Part shown: positions 1 through 8,939 of the stretch, piece after piece | Numbering within the stretch: the stretch's first letter is position 1 | Layout: every line of letters starts with the position of its first letter | Assembly: GCA_963556065.3 (NCBI GenBank) | Contig: CAUVYH020000021.1 | Location: 3,472 to 67,471, forward strand | Length of the DNA stretch: 64,000 nucleotides | Source of the DNA: JBAXTE01 sp963556065 | GTDB lineage: Bacteria > Bacteroidota > Bacteroidia > Bacteroidales > WCHB1-69 | Direction: 5' to 3' | The notes under the pieces: generated by a model | The model's input: only the letters and a program-made list of their open reading frames with translations | The model's database searches: none | Told to the model about the DNA's origin: nothing | Made by a program: the position numbers and the translations under genes

Positions 1-1
1 G

Positions 2-742
2 AGGGGACAACTATTAGGTCAGTTTTGTTATCGTGGAAGAATTCCACATACAGGAGTGGATATTTCTTTGAAAAAAGGGACACCGGTATATTCTTCATTT
101 GATGGGGTTGTACGTTTGGCAAAAAGATATGGCGGCTACGGAAAGATGGTTGTGGTTCGTCATTTGAATGGAATAGAAACAGTATATGCTCATTTGTCAA
201 AAATAAAAGTTAAAGTAAACCAGAAAGTTAAAGCTGGTGATATCGTTGGGCTTGGCGGAAGAACAGGAAAAGCGACGGCAAATCACCTACATTTTGAAAC
301 CCGCTTTAATGGTGCACCATTTGATCCGATGTCAATGATGGATTTTGCTACTTATGACTTGAAAGCAGACACAATGGTTCTACATCGTCAGGATTTCTTG
401 CCTAAGTTTAGAATCTTACGTTCACGCCGACATGGAAAAACCGCTGTAGCGGTAAATTACGACGAAAACGGTCGTCAGATTGCAAAAGTTGCTGCTGAAA
501 ATAATACAAATTCTACAACCGTAGCGTCAGTCGATTCTCTGGATAAGAATGATTCAAAAAGCGCTTTAAAAACAGTTAAAGCCATAAAGAATAATAATGC
601 AAGGTATGTTGTAATTAGGAGTGGCGATACGCTAGGACATATTGCCCGGAGAAATGGAACAACGATTGCCCGCTTAACCCAATTAAATGGTATATCAACC
701 AAAAAATTGCTTCAACCGGGTAAACGACTTCGGGTTAGATAA
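2..742 (+). CDS. M23 family metallopeptidase with C-terminal LysM (5' partial)
   Basis: Peptidoglycan endopeptidase of the lysostaphin/NlpD type, acting in the periplasm or cell wall. The frame is open to the window edge, so the N-terminus is missing. A GTG at 56 lies inside the zinc site and cannot be the start: the codons before it encode the first ligand motif HTGVD (about 46-60). The second motif NHLHFETR is at about 280-305. The last 45 residues form a LysM domain (YVVIRSGDTLGHIARRNGTT...LLQPGKRLRVR), which binds glycan strands. The linker between the two is rich in Asn, Lys and Ser. The gene is convergent with hutH and shares a bidirectional terminator with it. The family assignment is firm; the exact substrate bond is not visible. 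Confidence 0.93.
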   Translation, partial: RGQLLGQFCYRGRIPHTGVDISLKKGTPVYSSFDGVVRLAKRYGGYGKMVVVRHLNGIETVYAHLSKIKVKVNQKVKAGDIVGLGGRTGKATANHLHFETRFNGAPFDPMSMMDFATYDLKADTMVLHRQDFLPKFRILRSRRHGKTAVAVNYDENGRQIAKVAAENNTNSTTVASVDSLDKNDSKSALKTVKAIKNNNARYVVIRSGDTLGHIARRNGTTIARLTQLNGISTKKLLQPGKRLRVR

Positions 743-747
743 GAGAA

Positions 748-796
748 TATATAGCATAAAAAAAGAGGCTTTTGCCTCTTTTTTTATGCTATATAT
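748..796. terminator. bidirectional rho-independent terminator
   Basis: A hairpin with core AAAAGAGGC-TTTT-GCCTCTTTT is extended outward by ATATAGCAT/ATGCTATAT, so A- and T-runs flank the GC core on both strands. It lies between the convergent M23 peptidase gene and hutH and can end both transcripts. Confidence 0.85.
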
Positions 797-807
797 TAAT
801 ATATTAA

Positions 808-2304
808 TTATGGCAGTTGAATATCTGTATTTTGTAAGAACTCAACCGACTTGTTCATTAACGGGTACATTACTCGGTCGTTTTCGATAAATGGAACATG
901 CTGGCGATATTCTTTAACAAATGCTTCAATTAGGGGAGACGAGGTCAGTGGACGACGAAATTCCAATGCTTGGGTTGCATTCATTAATTCAATAGCTAGC
1001 ACGCGCTCGGTATTGTTTAAAATCCGGTATGTCTTAGTGGCAGCATTAGCTCCCATACTCACGTGATCTTCCTGTCCTTGAGATGACTCGATGGAGTCGC
1101 TCGACGAAGGCATGGTCAACGTTTTGCTTTGGCTTACGATCGAAGCGGCGGTATATTGAGGAATCATAAATCCTGAGTTTAAGCCGGGGACAGCAACCAA
1201 GAAGGACGGTAAACCACGTTTTCCGGCAATCAACTGGTAAATTCTGCGTTCCGAAATATTCCCAAGTTCGGCTAAGGCAATAGCTAAAAAGTCAAGGACT
1301 AGTGCCAGCGGTTGCCCGTGGAAGTTACCGGCTGAAATAACCAGATCCTCATCAGGAAATACGGTCGGGTTATCGGTAACCGAATTGATTTCTGTTTCAA
1401 CCACAGATGCAACATACTCGATGGTGTCTTTGCTTGCACCATGAACTTGTGGAATGCAACGGAATGAATATGGATCTTGGACATGAGCTTTCGTCTGGAC
1501 AATAATTTGTGAACCGTTCAGCAGATTGTTGAAGTTTTCGGCTGTTTTTAACTGCCCGCGATGTGGACGAATCTGATGAATTAACTGATGGAACGGTTCT
1601 ATACGGCCGTCATACGCTTCCAGTGAAATAGCCCCGATGATATCGGCAAGATCCGAAAGTTTTTTTGCTTTCATTACCATATAGGTTCCATAAGAACTCA
1701 TAAACTGTGTGCCATTTAAAAGCGCTAACCCTTCTTTGGATTTCAGAGTGATCGGCTCCCAGCCCATTTTTGTGTTAACCGTTTCCATGTCGGTGCGTTT
1801 GCCTTCAAAATAGACTTCACCCATGCCCAAAAGTGGGAGCGAAAGGTGTGCCAATGGTGCCAAATCGCCTGAAGCCCCTAGAGATCCCTGTTGGTAAACA
1901 ATCGGTAAGATATTACTGTTGAACAGCTCAATTAAACGTTCAACGGTAATTACTTGCACTCCCGAATGTCCTAACGATAAGGCATGAATTTTTAATAGAA
2001 GCATCAGCTTCACAATTTCTTGAGGCACTTCTTCTCCAAGACCACAAGCGTGAGACATAACCAGATTCTTTTGCAATGCACTTAAGTCGCTGGCAGGAAT
2101 GGTAATATTACATAACGATCCGAAACCGGTTGTGATTCCATATACGGGACGCTCAATATCGGTCATTTTTTGATCGAGGTAATTGCGGCATTTTTCAATT
2201 CTTATTTTTGCATCGGCAGAAAGCTCAAGCTTCATGTCTTGCGAAATAATCTGATGAATCGTCTCAAAAGTAAGATGTTCTGCAGAAATTTGATGTTTTT
2301 TCAT
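808..2304 (-). CDS. hutH: histidine ammonia-lyase
   Basis: Converts L-histidine to trans-urocanate and ammonia, the first step of histidine degradation, in the cytoplasm. The 498 residues match the usual length of about 500. The Ala-Ser-Gly triad that cyclises to the MIO cofactor is in GSLGASGDLAPLAHL (ASG at residues 144-146). Other family segments are YGITTGFGSL (about 55-64), SHACGLG (about 84-90), and the HAL-like stretch QDPYSFRCIPQVHGA. No hutU, hutI or ftcD lies nearby; instead hisS sits 20 bases upstream on the same strand. A tyrosine or phenylalanine lyase is the alternative, but the active-site His and the RCIPQVHGA segment favour histidine. Confidence 0.93.
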   Translation of the reverse strand: MKKHQISAEHLTFETIHQIISQDMKLELSADAKIRIEKCRNYLDQKMTDIERPVYGITTGFGSLCNITIPASDLSALQKNLVMSHACGLGEEVPQEIVKLMLLLKIHALSLGHSGVQVITVERLIELFNSNILPIVYQQGSLGASGDLAPLAHLSLPLLGMGEVYFEGKRTDMETVNTKMGWEPITLKSKEGLALLNGTQFMSSYGTYMVMKAKKLSDLADIIGAISLEAYDGRIEPFHQLIHQIRPHRGQLKTAENFNNLLNGSQIIVQTKAHVQDPYSFRCIPQVHGASKDTIEYVASVVETEINSVTDNPTVFPDEDLVISAGNFHGQPLALVLDFLAIALAELGNISERRIYQLIAGKRGLPSFLVAVPGLNSGFMIPQYTAASIVSQSKTLTMPSSSDSIESSQGQEDHVSMGANAATKTYRILNNTERVLAIELMNATQALEFRRPLTSSPLIEAFVKEYRQHVPFIENDRVMYPLMNKSVEFLQNTDIQLP

Positions 2305-2324
2305 CGGTATATTTTTTTTTTGAT

Positions 2325-3695
2325 TTATTTATGTAGTAATGAAGTTATTTGCTGAATTAATAACTCTTTTTGAACTTTATTCTGTTCTCCGGTTTCCATA
2401 TTTTTGATCGTAACCATTTGTTCTTCCATTTCCTGAGCACCACCGATCACCACAAAGGGAATATGCTTATCGTTAGCATACGAAAATTGTTTGCTTAATT
2501 TCGAATTATCCGGATAAATTTCACAATTCACGTTTTTCGAACGAAGTGCTGTAACGAAAGGAAGGACATATTGTTCTTCTGCTGTTCCAAAATTACAGAA
2601 TAGCACCTTAGTCATAGACATCAGTTGTAGAGGGAACAGATTTAATTCGTTGAGCACATCGTAAATGCGATCGGCACCATAAGAGATTCCAACCCCAGAC
2701 ATATTTTTGAGTCCGAAAATACCGGTCAAATCATCGTAGCGACCACCTCCGGAAATACTACCCATGGCTATATCTTTCGCTTTAACTTCAAATATAGCTC
2801 CAGTATAATAGTTTAATCCTCTTGCAAGCGTAAGATCAAGTTCGGGTTCGCAATCCAGATTCATGGAACGGATATACGAAAAAACAGATTCTATTTCGGA
2901 TATTCCGGTAAGGCCAATTTCTATTCCTGCAAAAATTGATTTCAATTGGTTAATTTTCTCCTGGTTAGAGCCGCTTAATAAAATAATCGGTTGGATTTTA
3001 TTAACCATTTCCAATGTTAATCCCTTTTCAAGAAGTTCCTTGTTGACATTTTCCAGTCCAATTTTATCCAGTTTATCGATGGCAACCGTGATGTCAATTA
3101 TTTTTTCGGAAGCTCCTACCAATTCGGCAATTGCAGATAATATCTTACGATTGTTGAGTTTGATGGCTACGTTAATCTTCAAAGCCTTAAATACATCGTA
3201 TGTCATTGCCACTAATTCTGCTTCATTCAAGAGCGATTTGCTTCCGATAGTATCGGCATCGCATTGGAAGAATTCACGGTAACGACCTTTTTGAGGGCGA
3301 TCGGCACGCCACACAGGCTGAATCTGATATCTTTTAAATGGAAAAGTAAGCTCGTTTTGATGCATGACTACGTAGCGGGCAAAGGGTACGGTGAGATCAT
3401 AGCGAAGCCCTTTTTCACAGAAGACGGTCGTTAATTTTTTAGCTTCTTTCCCTTCCAAATCTACTCCCGACAAAAAATCGCCGGAATTCAAAATTTTAAA
3501 CAGCAATTTATCTCCCTCTTCACCGTATTTTCCCATAAGTGTGGATAGATTTTCCATTGCAGGTGTTTCAATTGGCACATACCCATATTTTTCGAAAACA
3601 GAACGTATGGTGTTAAAAATATAATTTCTACGAGACATTTCAATTGGTGAAAAATCGCGTGTGCCCTTTGATATTGTCGGTTTTTGGATGCCCAT
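2325..3695 (-). CDS. hisS: histidyl-tRNA synthetase
   Basis: Class II aminoacyl-tRNA synthetase that charges tRNA-His. Visible motifs are the N-terminal KGTRDFSPIE, motif 2 with the FKRYQIQPVWRADRPQKGRY stretch followed by REFFQCDADTIG, the histidine-binding segment ARGLNYYTGAIFEV, and motif 3 (GVGISYGADRIYDVL). A C-terminal anticodon-binding domain ends at LLIQQITSLLHK. The 456 residues are typical of Bacteroidetes HisRS. A promoter -7 element lies 15 bases upstream of the ATG. hutH follows after 20 bases, so the two are probably co-transcribed. Confidence 0.96.
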   Translation of the reverse strand: MGIQKPTISKGTRDFSPIEMSRRNYIFNTIRSVFEKYGYVPIETPAMENLSTLMGKYGEEGDKLLFKILNSGDFLSGVDLEGKEAKKLTTVFCEKGLRYDLTVPFARYVVMHQNELTFPFKRYQIQPVWRADRPQKGRYREFFQCDADTIGSKSLLNEAELVAMTYDVFKALKINVAIKLNNRKILSAIAELVGASEKIIDITVAIDKLDKIGLENVNKELLEKGLTLEMVNKIQPIILLSGSNQEKINQLKSIFAGIEIGLTGISEIESVFSYIRSMNLDCEPELDLTLARGLNYYTGAIFEVKAKDIAMGSISGGGRYDDLTGIFGLKNMSGVGISYGADRIYDVLNELNLFPLQLMSMTKVLFCNFGTAEEQYVLPFVTALRSKNVNCEIYPDNSKLSKQFSYANDKHIPFVVIGGAQEMEEQMVTIKNMETGEQNKVQKELLIQQITSLLHK

Positions 3696-3709
3696 CTTTC
3701 TTTTTTTTG

Positions 3710-3717
3710 CAAATTTA
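3710..3717 (-). promoter_or_regulatory. -7 element of the hisS-hutH promoter
   Basis: On the minus strand this reads TAAATTTG, an exact match to TAnnTTTG, 15 bases before the hisS ATG. I see no good TTG -33 element, so the call rests on the -7 match and position. Confidence 0.5.
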
Positions 3718-4232
3718 CACTAATTTATCTGTTTGAAAAATTTTCATCGAATCATATATCATGTTTTTTGTTCTAAAAACATAATTCAATTTCATGGTTG
3801 TTCAATAAAAAAGGTTTTGTTTATTAAATTAAAAATTATTGTTGTTCGATAAAAAGCTGTGATTATTCACTATTAATCAGAATTACAATAATTTAGCCGC
3901 CAGCAAGACACTTTCCTTAAATTAGTAAAAGTCTGCCATTCTGAACGTAACATAGTGAAGTGAAGAATTTCATCATTATATTTAATTTATACCGGACAAT
4001 ACTGATTAAAAATAATAATTATGAGCGGATAAATTAATAGCGTTCGACTTCTTAATGCTGCTGCTAAACAGTGTTTTAAGATTAAATTAGTTAATTAATA
4101 TTGAACATTTATCGGGCAATAATTGTTTAAAATCAATAGGTTCTATTATTATAAATGGTTGGTATCGTTACGATATAGGAGTTTGAAAAATGTTTTTTGA
4201 AATGTTAAAAATCACACTGTAAAGTTAATTCA
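3718..4232. other. AT-rich intergenic region without a recognised gene
   Basis: About 515 bases between the divergent hisS and histidine-kinase genes. No open frame with gene-like composition was found. At about 3945-3972 there is one degenerate member of a dispersed repeat (CCATTCTGAA...GTGAAGAATTT) that recurs in other spacers of this window. Confidence 0.5.
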
Positions 4233-4264
4233 TTTGATTTGTTAATGGAAAAATATTATATTTG
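4233..4264 (+). promoter_or_regulatory. promoter of the hybrid histidine kinase
   Basis: TTTG at 4233-4236, a 20-base spacer, then TATATTTG at 4257-4264: a full Bacteroidetes -33/-7 pair. A TTG codon at 4262 lies inside the -7 element, so translation must begin further down, at the ATG at 4289. Confidence 0.75.
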
Positions 4265-4288
4265 ATAAAAATTAATTTACAAAAGCCA

Positions 4289-5644
4289 ATGAAAAAATTA
4301 AATCTTTCGGAAGCAATTACAAAATACAAACAACTTGAAAAGGAGTACACGGAATTATTAAACAAATATAAAGACCTTGAAGAAACAGTAAAGCGTAATA
4401 ATTTAAGTCTCTTTGAAACACAGTCTATTATACCCGATAATAATGCAGGGATTATTTGGTTGATAAATTTACAGGGCAGAACTATTTTTGTAACTCAGGC
4501 TATCCGACAATTTACCGGATATACGGAAAAAGAGTATACGGCTTTGTCCATTGATGAAATTTTTCTTCCGGAATCTGCTGTGAAAATTAAAAATGCAATT
4601 CGCGAATCCAATGCAGATGATTATAGAAAACTGATTACAGAAGAAACAAATGCCGGTTTTAGCGTAGATTTGGAGTACCGATGTATAGATGGTTCTACCC
4701 AATGGGGAAAAGTAACGATTAAGCCTGTTTTTGATGGGGATGGCCATTTTGTTGCGATAAATGGAGTGACAGAGGGTATTTCGGGCTCGGATCAGACTAA
4801 AAGTAAGCTCATTGCATCCAAACAGGAACGACAATTTATCGATTTACTTGAGCATTTTCCAAGTATGGTTTTTATTCATAGTAATAATAAATTAGTTTAT
4901 GCGAATAATGAGGGGAAAGCGGCGTTAAATATATCGGATATAAATAAGGCGGAAATTGATGTTTTTTCAAGAGTCAAGGAAGAGTATAAACCTGTTTTAA
5001 AGGAAGCAATAGATCTTCGCTGCCATGGCAAACCCATGGAAAGTTTTAAACTGGAAGTGCTCGATAAATTTAACCGTTATCGGCCTGTAGTTGTCCGATC
5101 TACAGATATTGTTTTTAATAACAGATCATCGGTTTTATCCACGGTTACAGACGCTTCGGAACAGGTCGCCTCGGAAAAAAATATTCAGGAAAGTGAAACC
5201 AAATTTTTTACTCTTGCCAATTTTTCTCCGTATGCTATTATGATTTATCAGGATGATTTTTGGGTCTATGCAAATCCTGCAGCAACTACAATTTGTGGGT
5301 ATTCTGTTGATGAACTTTACACCATGAAGTATTGGGATATCATCCATCCCGATTACGTTGGACTGGCTAAAAATAAGTCGAAAGAAAGAATTTTGGGAAG
5401 AGATTTGTTAAATGAGTATGAGTTTAAAATAATAACCAAGAGCGGCGCTGAAAAATGGGTTCAGACTATTGGGAATACCATTTTATTTAAAGATAAAAAA
5501 GCTGTTCTTATAAGTGTTAGCGATATTACTAAACAAAAAAATGAAGATGAAGAGTTGCAGGAAGCTAAGAATAGGGCAGAGGCCAGTGACCGTTTGAAAA
5601 CAGCTTTTCTAAATAATACCAATTCCTATTATAATATAGTCTAA
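4289..5644 (+). pseudogene. hybrid histidine kinase, 5' fragment (PAS sensor part), split by an IS
   Basis: N-terminal half of a two-component hybrid kinase. A coiled coil (about residues 5-45) is followed by three PAS-like domains: the first around GIIWLINLQGRTIFVTQAIR, the second around FPSMVFIHSNNKLVYANNEG, and the third around YAIMIYQDDFWVYANPAATT. There is no membrane segment or signal peptide, so it was a cytoplasmic sensor. The linker AEASDRLKTAFLNN, which normally leads into the H-box, is cut: an IS630-type element enters after LNN and adds a short foreign tail before a stop. Removing the element and one TA copy rejoins LNN to ISHEIRTPLN in frame. Alone this fragment cannot signal. 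Confidence 0.88.
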
Positions 5645-5683
5645 TAAAATTTTGAATTTATCGGACTATATTATAAAAAGAAT

Positions 5684-5691
5684 TATCTTTG
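5684..5691 (+). promoter_or_regulatory. -7 element of the IS630-type transposase
   Basis: TATCTTTG, an exact TAnnTTTG match, ends 3 bases before the ATG at 5695. Transcription would start at or within a few bases of the ATG, implying a leaderless or nearly leaderless message. The in-frame TTG at 5689 lies within this element and is not a credible start. Confidence 0.55.
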
Positions 5692-5694
5692 CAC

Positions 5695-6213
5695 ATGTCA
5701 AAGCCAATAATTTTTACAATAAAGGAAAGTGCCCAAGAGATTAGGAAGCTTATCAAAAGCAATAATCCTTTTATAGCCCAAAGGTTGAAAGTGTTGCTGG
5801 AATGCAAGAAGCATGAACAAATAGGTATATCTAAAAGAGATCTCTCGAAGAATACAGGCTATAACCACAATAGCGTTCAGAAATGGAGAAGGATGTATAT
5901 AGATGGTGGGATTGAAGCACTTGTGAGTCATAATAAAATCGGCTTTAAGCCATCTTCATTTACAGAGCCTGAATATGAACTGTTAAAAGAAATGCTCCAC
6001 AACACGGAGAATGGTCTGGTTGGCTACAAAGAATTACAAAGATGGATAGAACTGAAGATGGATAAGACAATTAAATATAAAACATTGTACTCATTCGTTC
6101 GGCTACACTTCGGCACTAAAATTAAAGTGGCAAGAAAAAGCCACGTAAAAAAGGATGCCGGGGCAGTTGAGGCTTTTAAAAAAACTTCGGTAAAATCTGT
6201 GAAGAAGCAATAA
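5695..6213 (+). CDS. IS630-type transposase, first frame (DNA-binding domains)
   Basis: The 172-residue first frame holds the helix-turn-helix and winged-helix region of the transposase (LSKNTGYNHNSVQKWRRMY at about 45-64; GYKELQRWIELKMDKTIKYK at about 105-125), which binds the terminal repeats. It stops at 6213, but the catalytic domain follows in the -1 frame. The frames overlap over a run of seven A at 6178-6184 (ttttAAAAAAAc), a likely slippage site giving one fused protein of about 350 residues. The start is the ATG at 5695, because the upstream TTG falls in the promoter. Confidence 0.85.
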   Translation: MSKPIIFTIKESAQEIRKLIKSNNPFIAQRLKVLLECKKHEQIGISKRDLSKNTGYNHNSVQKWRRMYIDGGIEALVSHNKIGFKPSSFTEPEYELLKEMLHNTENGLVGYKELQRWIELKMDKTIKYKTLYSFVRLHFGTKIKVARKSHVKKDAGAVEAFKKTSVKSVKKQ

Positions 6214-6761
6214 GGGCTAAAAGTGCAGATTATTGTTCGGCAAACCTATACTTTCAGGATGAAAGTCGTTTTGGCCTTTTTACAAGAAATGGAAAATCAC
6301 TAACTGCAAAAGGAATAAAGCCAGTCTGTACTGTACATCAAGTATTTAAATCAACATACCTTTTCGGAGCATTTTCACCGTTGACGGGCGATAATTTCTT
6401 ATTGCAACTCTCTCACTGTTGTAATGGCACATTTCAAATCTTTCTTGATGAATTCTCAAGACAGAGACCGGATGAGCTAAAGGTAATAGTACTTGATAAT
6501 GGAGCTTTTCATAAAGCCAAGGCATTGATGGTTCCAAACAATATAATTTTAGTATTCTTACCACCGTATAGCCCGGAATTAAATCCAGCAGAAAAAATGT
6601 GGCAGAAGATTAAAAGAGATTTTACAAATAAACTTCACAGAACTTTAGACGAACTAAGTGATTTTATTTCGGAATCTGTTAATTCTCTATCAAACGAAAT
6701 TGTAAAATCAACATGTGGTTATGAATATGTTTTTCAATCCCATTTTTGGACTATATTATAA
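6180..6761 (+). CDS. IS630-type transposase, second frame (DDE catalytic domain)
   Basis: Catalytic half, reached by a -1 shift on the A7 run; this frame has a stop immediately upstream and no clear start of its own. The three acidic residues are visible: the first Asp in LYFQDESRFGLF, the second in VIVLDNGAFHKAK, and the Glu in YSPELNPAEKMWQKIK. The complete triad and intact termini suggest a functional element. Whether the shift is programmed or a recent indel cannot be decided from one copy; IS630 relatives often use two frames. Confidence 0.85.
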   Translation, partial: KNFGKICEEAIRAKSADYCSANLYFQDESRFGLFTRNGKSLTAKGIKPVCTVHQVFKSTYLFGAFSPLTGDNFLLQLSHCCNGTFQIFLDEFSRQRPDELKVIVLDNGAFHKAKALMVPNNIILVFLPPYSPELNPAEKMWQKIKRDFTNKLHRTLDELSDFISESVNSLSNEIVKSTCGYEYVFQSHFWTIL

Positions 6762-7863
6762 CAAGATATGGTATAATATTTCTCACGAAATAAGAACACC
6801 GCTAAATGGGATCCTTAATTTTGGAGAAATGCTCATGGATCCGTCGGAATCCGAGGAAAATAAAAATTTTTATTATGGTATCCTTAATCAAAGTGTTGAG
6901 CGGTTATTAGATACAATTAACGATTATATGGACATGTCGCTGATTGTGTCCGACAACGTCGCTGTTCATGTGAAGAAGTTTAATGTTAGATCTTGTGCCG
7001 AAGAAGTTAGAAAAAAATATGCTCAGACCATTGCCGAGAAAAAATTCAACTTCTCATTATCTGTACTTGGTTTTGAAAGTGATATTGCCGATACCGATGA
7101 AGAGCTATTCGGAAAAATTCTCAATCATTTAATTTCAAATGCTATAAAGTTTACGCCTGAAAACGGATCAATATCTGTGAGTATTCGCAAAAAGGAGGAT
7201 CAGTTAAATATTGAAGTTGAAGATGATGGTGCCGGAGTTTCGAAATCTGCAATTTCCGAAATATTTTTCCCGTTTAATCAGGGGGATAACGCTTCTACAC
7301 ATAAATTTGAAGGAAGCGGGCTGGGTTTAGCTATTATTAGAGGATTCGTCGATTTATTACATGGTACCGTTCATGTGGAGTCAGCCGAAAACAAAGGAAC
7401 CCGATTTTGCATTAATATTCCTTTTGAGCGCACAAAGGAGTTGGAAATGACGGCTTCGGAAAAGACGTTGGAAGTGAATAAAGCATTACCGGTTTTAATT
7501 GTGGAGGATGAAACATCTAATCGGTTGTTTTTACGATTGTTGCTCGAAAAATACGGGCTCGAAGTTGTAGAAGCATCAGATGGAAGGCAAGCTGTAGATA
7601 TTATATTGTCGTCGATGAAGTTTTCGGTTATTTTAATGGATATAAAAATGCCGGTAATGAATGGTATTGAAGCTACCCGTCAAATAAAAGCGATTGATCA
7701 AACCATTCCGATAATAGCCACTACAGCTTATGCGATGAGAGGTGATGAACAAAATGTTTTAGATGCAGGATGCGATGATTATATCTCGAAACCGATTGTA
7801 AAAGATGTTCTTTTTGGTAAATTAAAGAAATTAGGATTAATAGGAACTAATTTGGTCGATTGA
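6715..7863 (+). pseudogene. hybrid histidine kinase, 3' fragment (HisKA-HATPase-receiver)
   Basis: Catalytic half of the split kinase. Host sequence resumes at about 6776 with ISHEIRTPLNGIL, containing the phospho-accepting His; codons before that belong to the element's right end but happen to be open back to an ATG at 6715. HisKA is followed by the HATPase with its N-box (LNHLISNAIKFTPENG), DDGAG and GSGLGLAI motifs, then a receiver domain (LIVEDE at the start, phospho-acceptor Asp in ILMDIKMPVMNG, Lys in YISKPI). The fragment could in principle be made as a sensorless kinase from within the element; that is inference. No DNA-binding output domain is present. Confidence 0.88.
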
Positions 7864-7890
7864 ACTTTATCCTGGAAAGAGGAAAATTTG

Positions 7891-8712
7891 TTAGTACTGC
7901 TCTTTCTCGTTTGGAAAATCCCGATTCTTTACATCTACAATATAGGATTCAACTGCGTTAATAATTTCTTCGCTTAAATTATGGTATCGCCGCAAAAAAC
8001 GAGGCGAAAATTGTTGAGTCATCCCAAGCATGTCGTGCAACACCAGTACTTGACCATCTACTGCCCCTCCGGCACCAATTCCAATAATAGGAATAGATAA
8101 AGCGGAAGATACCTCTTCGGCTAATTTAGCAGGTATTTTTTCTAAGACAATGGCAAAGCATCCCGATTTTTCAAGCAAATTCGCATCTTCAATGAGCTTT
8201 TTTGCTTCTGTCTCTTCGGTAGCTCTTACGCTGTAAGTGCCGAATTTATTGATGGATTGAGGTGTTAGTCCCAAATGCCCCATTACCGGAATTCCGGCAG
8301 ATAATATTCTGTCCACAGACTCAATAATTTCTGCACCGCCTTCTATTTTTACAGCATCAGCTCCCGATTCTTTCATAATTCGAATAGCCGAGTTTAAAGC
8401 CTCTTTCGAGTTTCCTTGGTAAGTGCCAAAAGGAAGATCCACCACTACAAAAGCATGAGTTACAGCACGTACAACCGATGATGCGTGGTATATCATTTCG
8501 TTTAAGGTGATGGGCAGCGTGGTACGGTGACCTGCCATCACGTTGGAAGCGGAATCTCCGACTAAAATAACGTCAATGTTTGACATGTCGAGCAGCTTCG
8601 CCATAGAATAGTCATAAGCCGTAAGCATGGCAATTTTCTCTCCATGCTCCTTCATGCGTTTCAATACGTGGGTGGTAACTTTATTTGCGGACTGCGATAT
8701 ATGTACCGACAT
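7891..8712 (-). CDS. panB: 3-methyl-2-oxobutanoate hydroxymethyltransferase
   Basis: Ketopantoate synthesis from alpha-ketoisovalerate and methylene-tetrahydrofolate, first step of the pantothenate/CoA pathway, cytoplasmic. Family landmarks are MLTAYDYSMAKLLD, the metal-binding ILVGDSASNVMAGHRTT, VVVDLPFGTYQ, AVKIEGG, GIPVMGHLGLTPQS and the catalytic-Glu region IVLEKIP, then IGIGAGGAVDGQVLVLHDML. The 273 residues match the usual 260-280. It has its own promoter. No panC or panD is next to it. Confidence 0.96.
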   Translation of the reverse strand: MSVHISQSANKVTTHVLKRMKEHGEKIAMLTAYDYSMAKLLDMSNIDVILVGDSASNVMAGHRTTLPITLNEMIYHASSVVRAVTHAFVVVDLPFGTYQGNSKEALNSAIRIMKESGADAVKIEGGAEIIESVDRILSAGIPVMGHLGLTPQSINKFGTYSVRATEETEAKKLIEDANLLEKSGCFAIVLEKIPAKLAEEVSSALSIPIIGIGAGGAVDGQVLVLHDMLGMTQQFSPRFLRRYHNLSEEIINAVESYIVDVKNRDFPNEKEQY

Positions 8713-8734
8713 AATTTCTTGATTTTTGAACGAA

Positions 8735-8766
8735 CAAAGGTACTGCTTTTACGTGAAATGCAAAAA
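8735..8766 (-). promoter_or_regulatory. panB promoter
   Basis: Minus strand: TTTTTG (8761-8766), 18-base spacer, TACCTTTG (8735-8742), followed 22 bases later by the panB ATG. A good Bacteroidetes -33/-7 pair. Confidence 0.7.
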
Positions 8767-8939
8767 GAATTTACGTAAAAAGAAAGTCGGGCAAACCGAA
8801 AGTTGAACGGTCAACGATGTTTTTTTGGGAGAAATCAGAAAAAATAGATTTATTTGGGAATATAAAATCCAGATAGCTACAAACATGGTATTTGTTAAAT
8901 CATAATCATAATACGTCAATGATGTTTTGTAGCGATAAT

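Larger units (their letters stand above)
5616..6773 (+). mobile_element. IS630-family insertion sequence, about 1,158 bp
   Basis: The ends carry imperfect inverted repeats of about 25 bp (21 identical) sharing the block TTATAATATAGTC; the left copy ends near 5643 and the right copy begins near 6748. The element is bounded by TA dinucleotides, as expected for IS630/Tc1-type insertion at TA. The site lies in a TAATA run, so the exact TA (5614-5615 or 5617-5618) cannot be fixed, but either choice gives 1,158 bp and restores the host frame. Inside are a helix-turn-helix frame and a DDE frame joined by a -1 shift. It interrupts a histidine kinase gene. Confidence 0.9.

Noticed and set aside
56..60. 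GTG at 56 as start of the M23 gene
   Set aside because: The codon is inside the HTGVD zinc motif; the frame is open upstream to the window edge, so the gene is simply cut.
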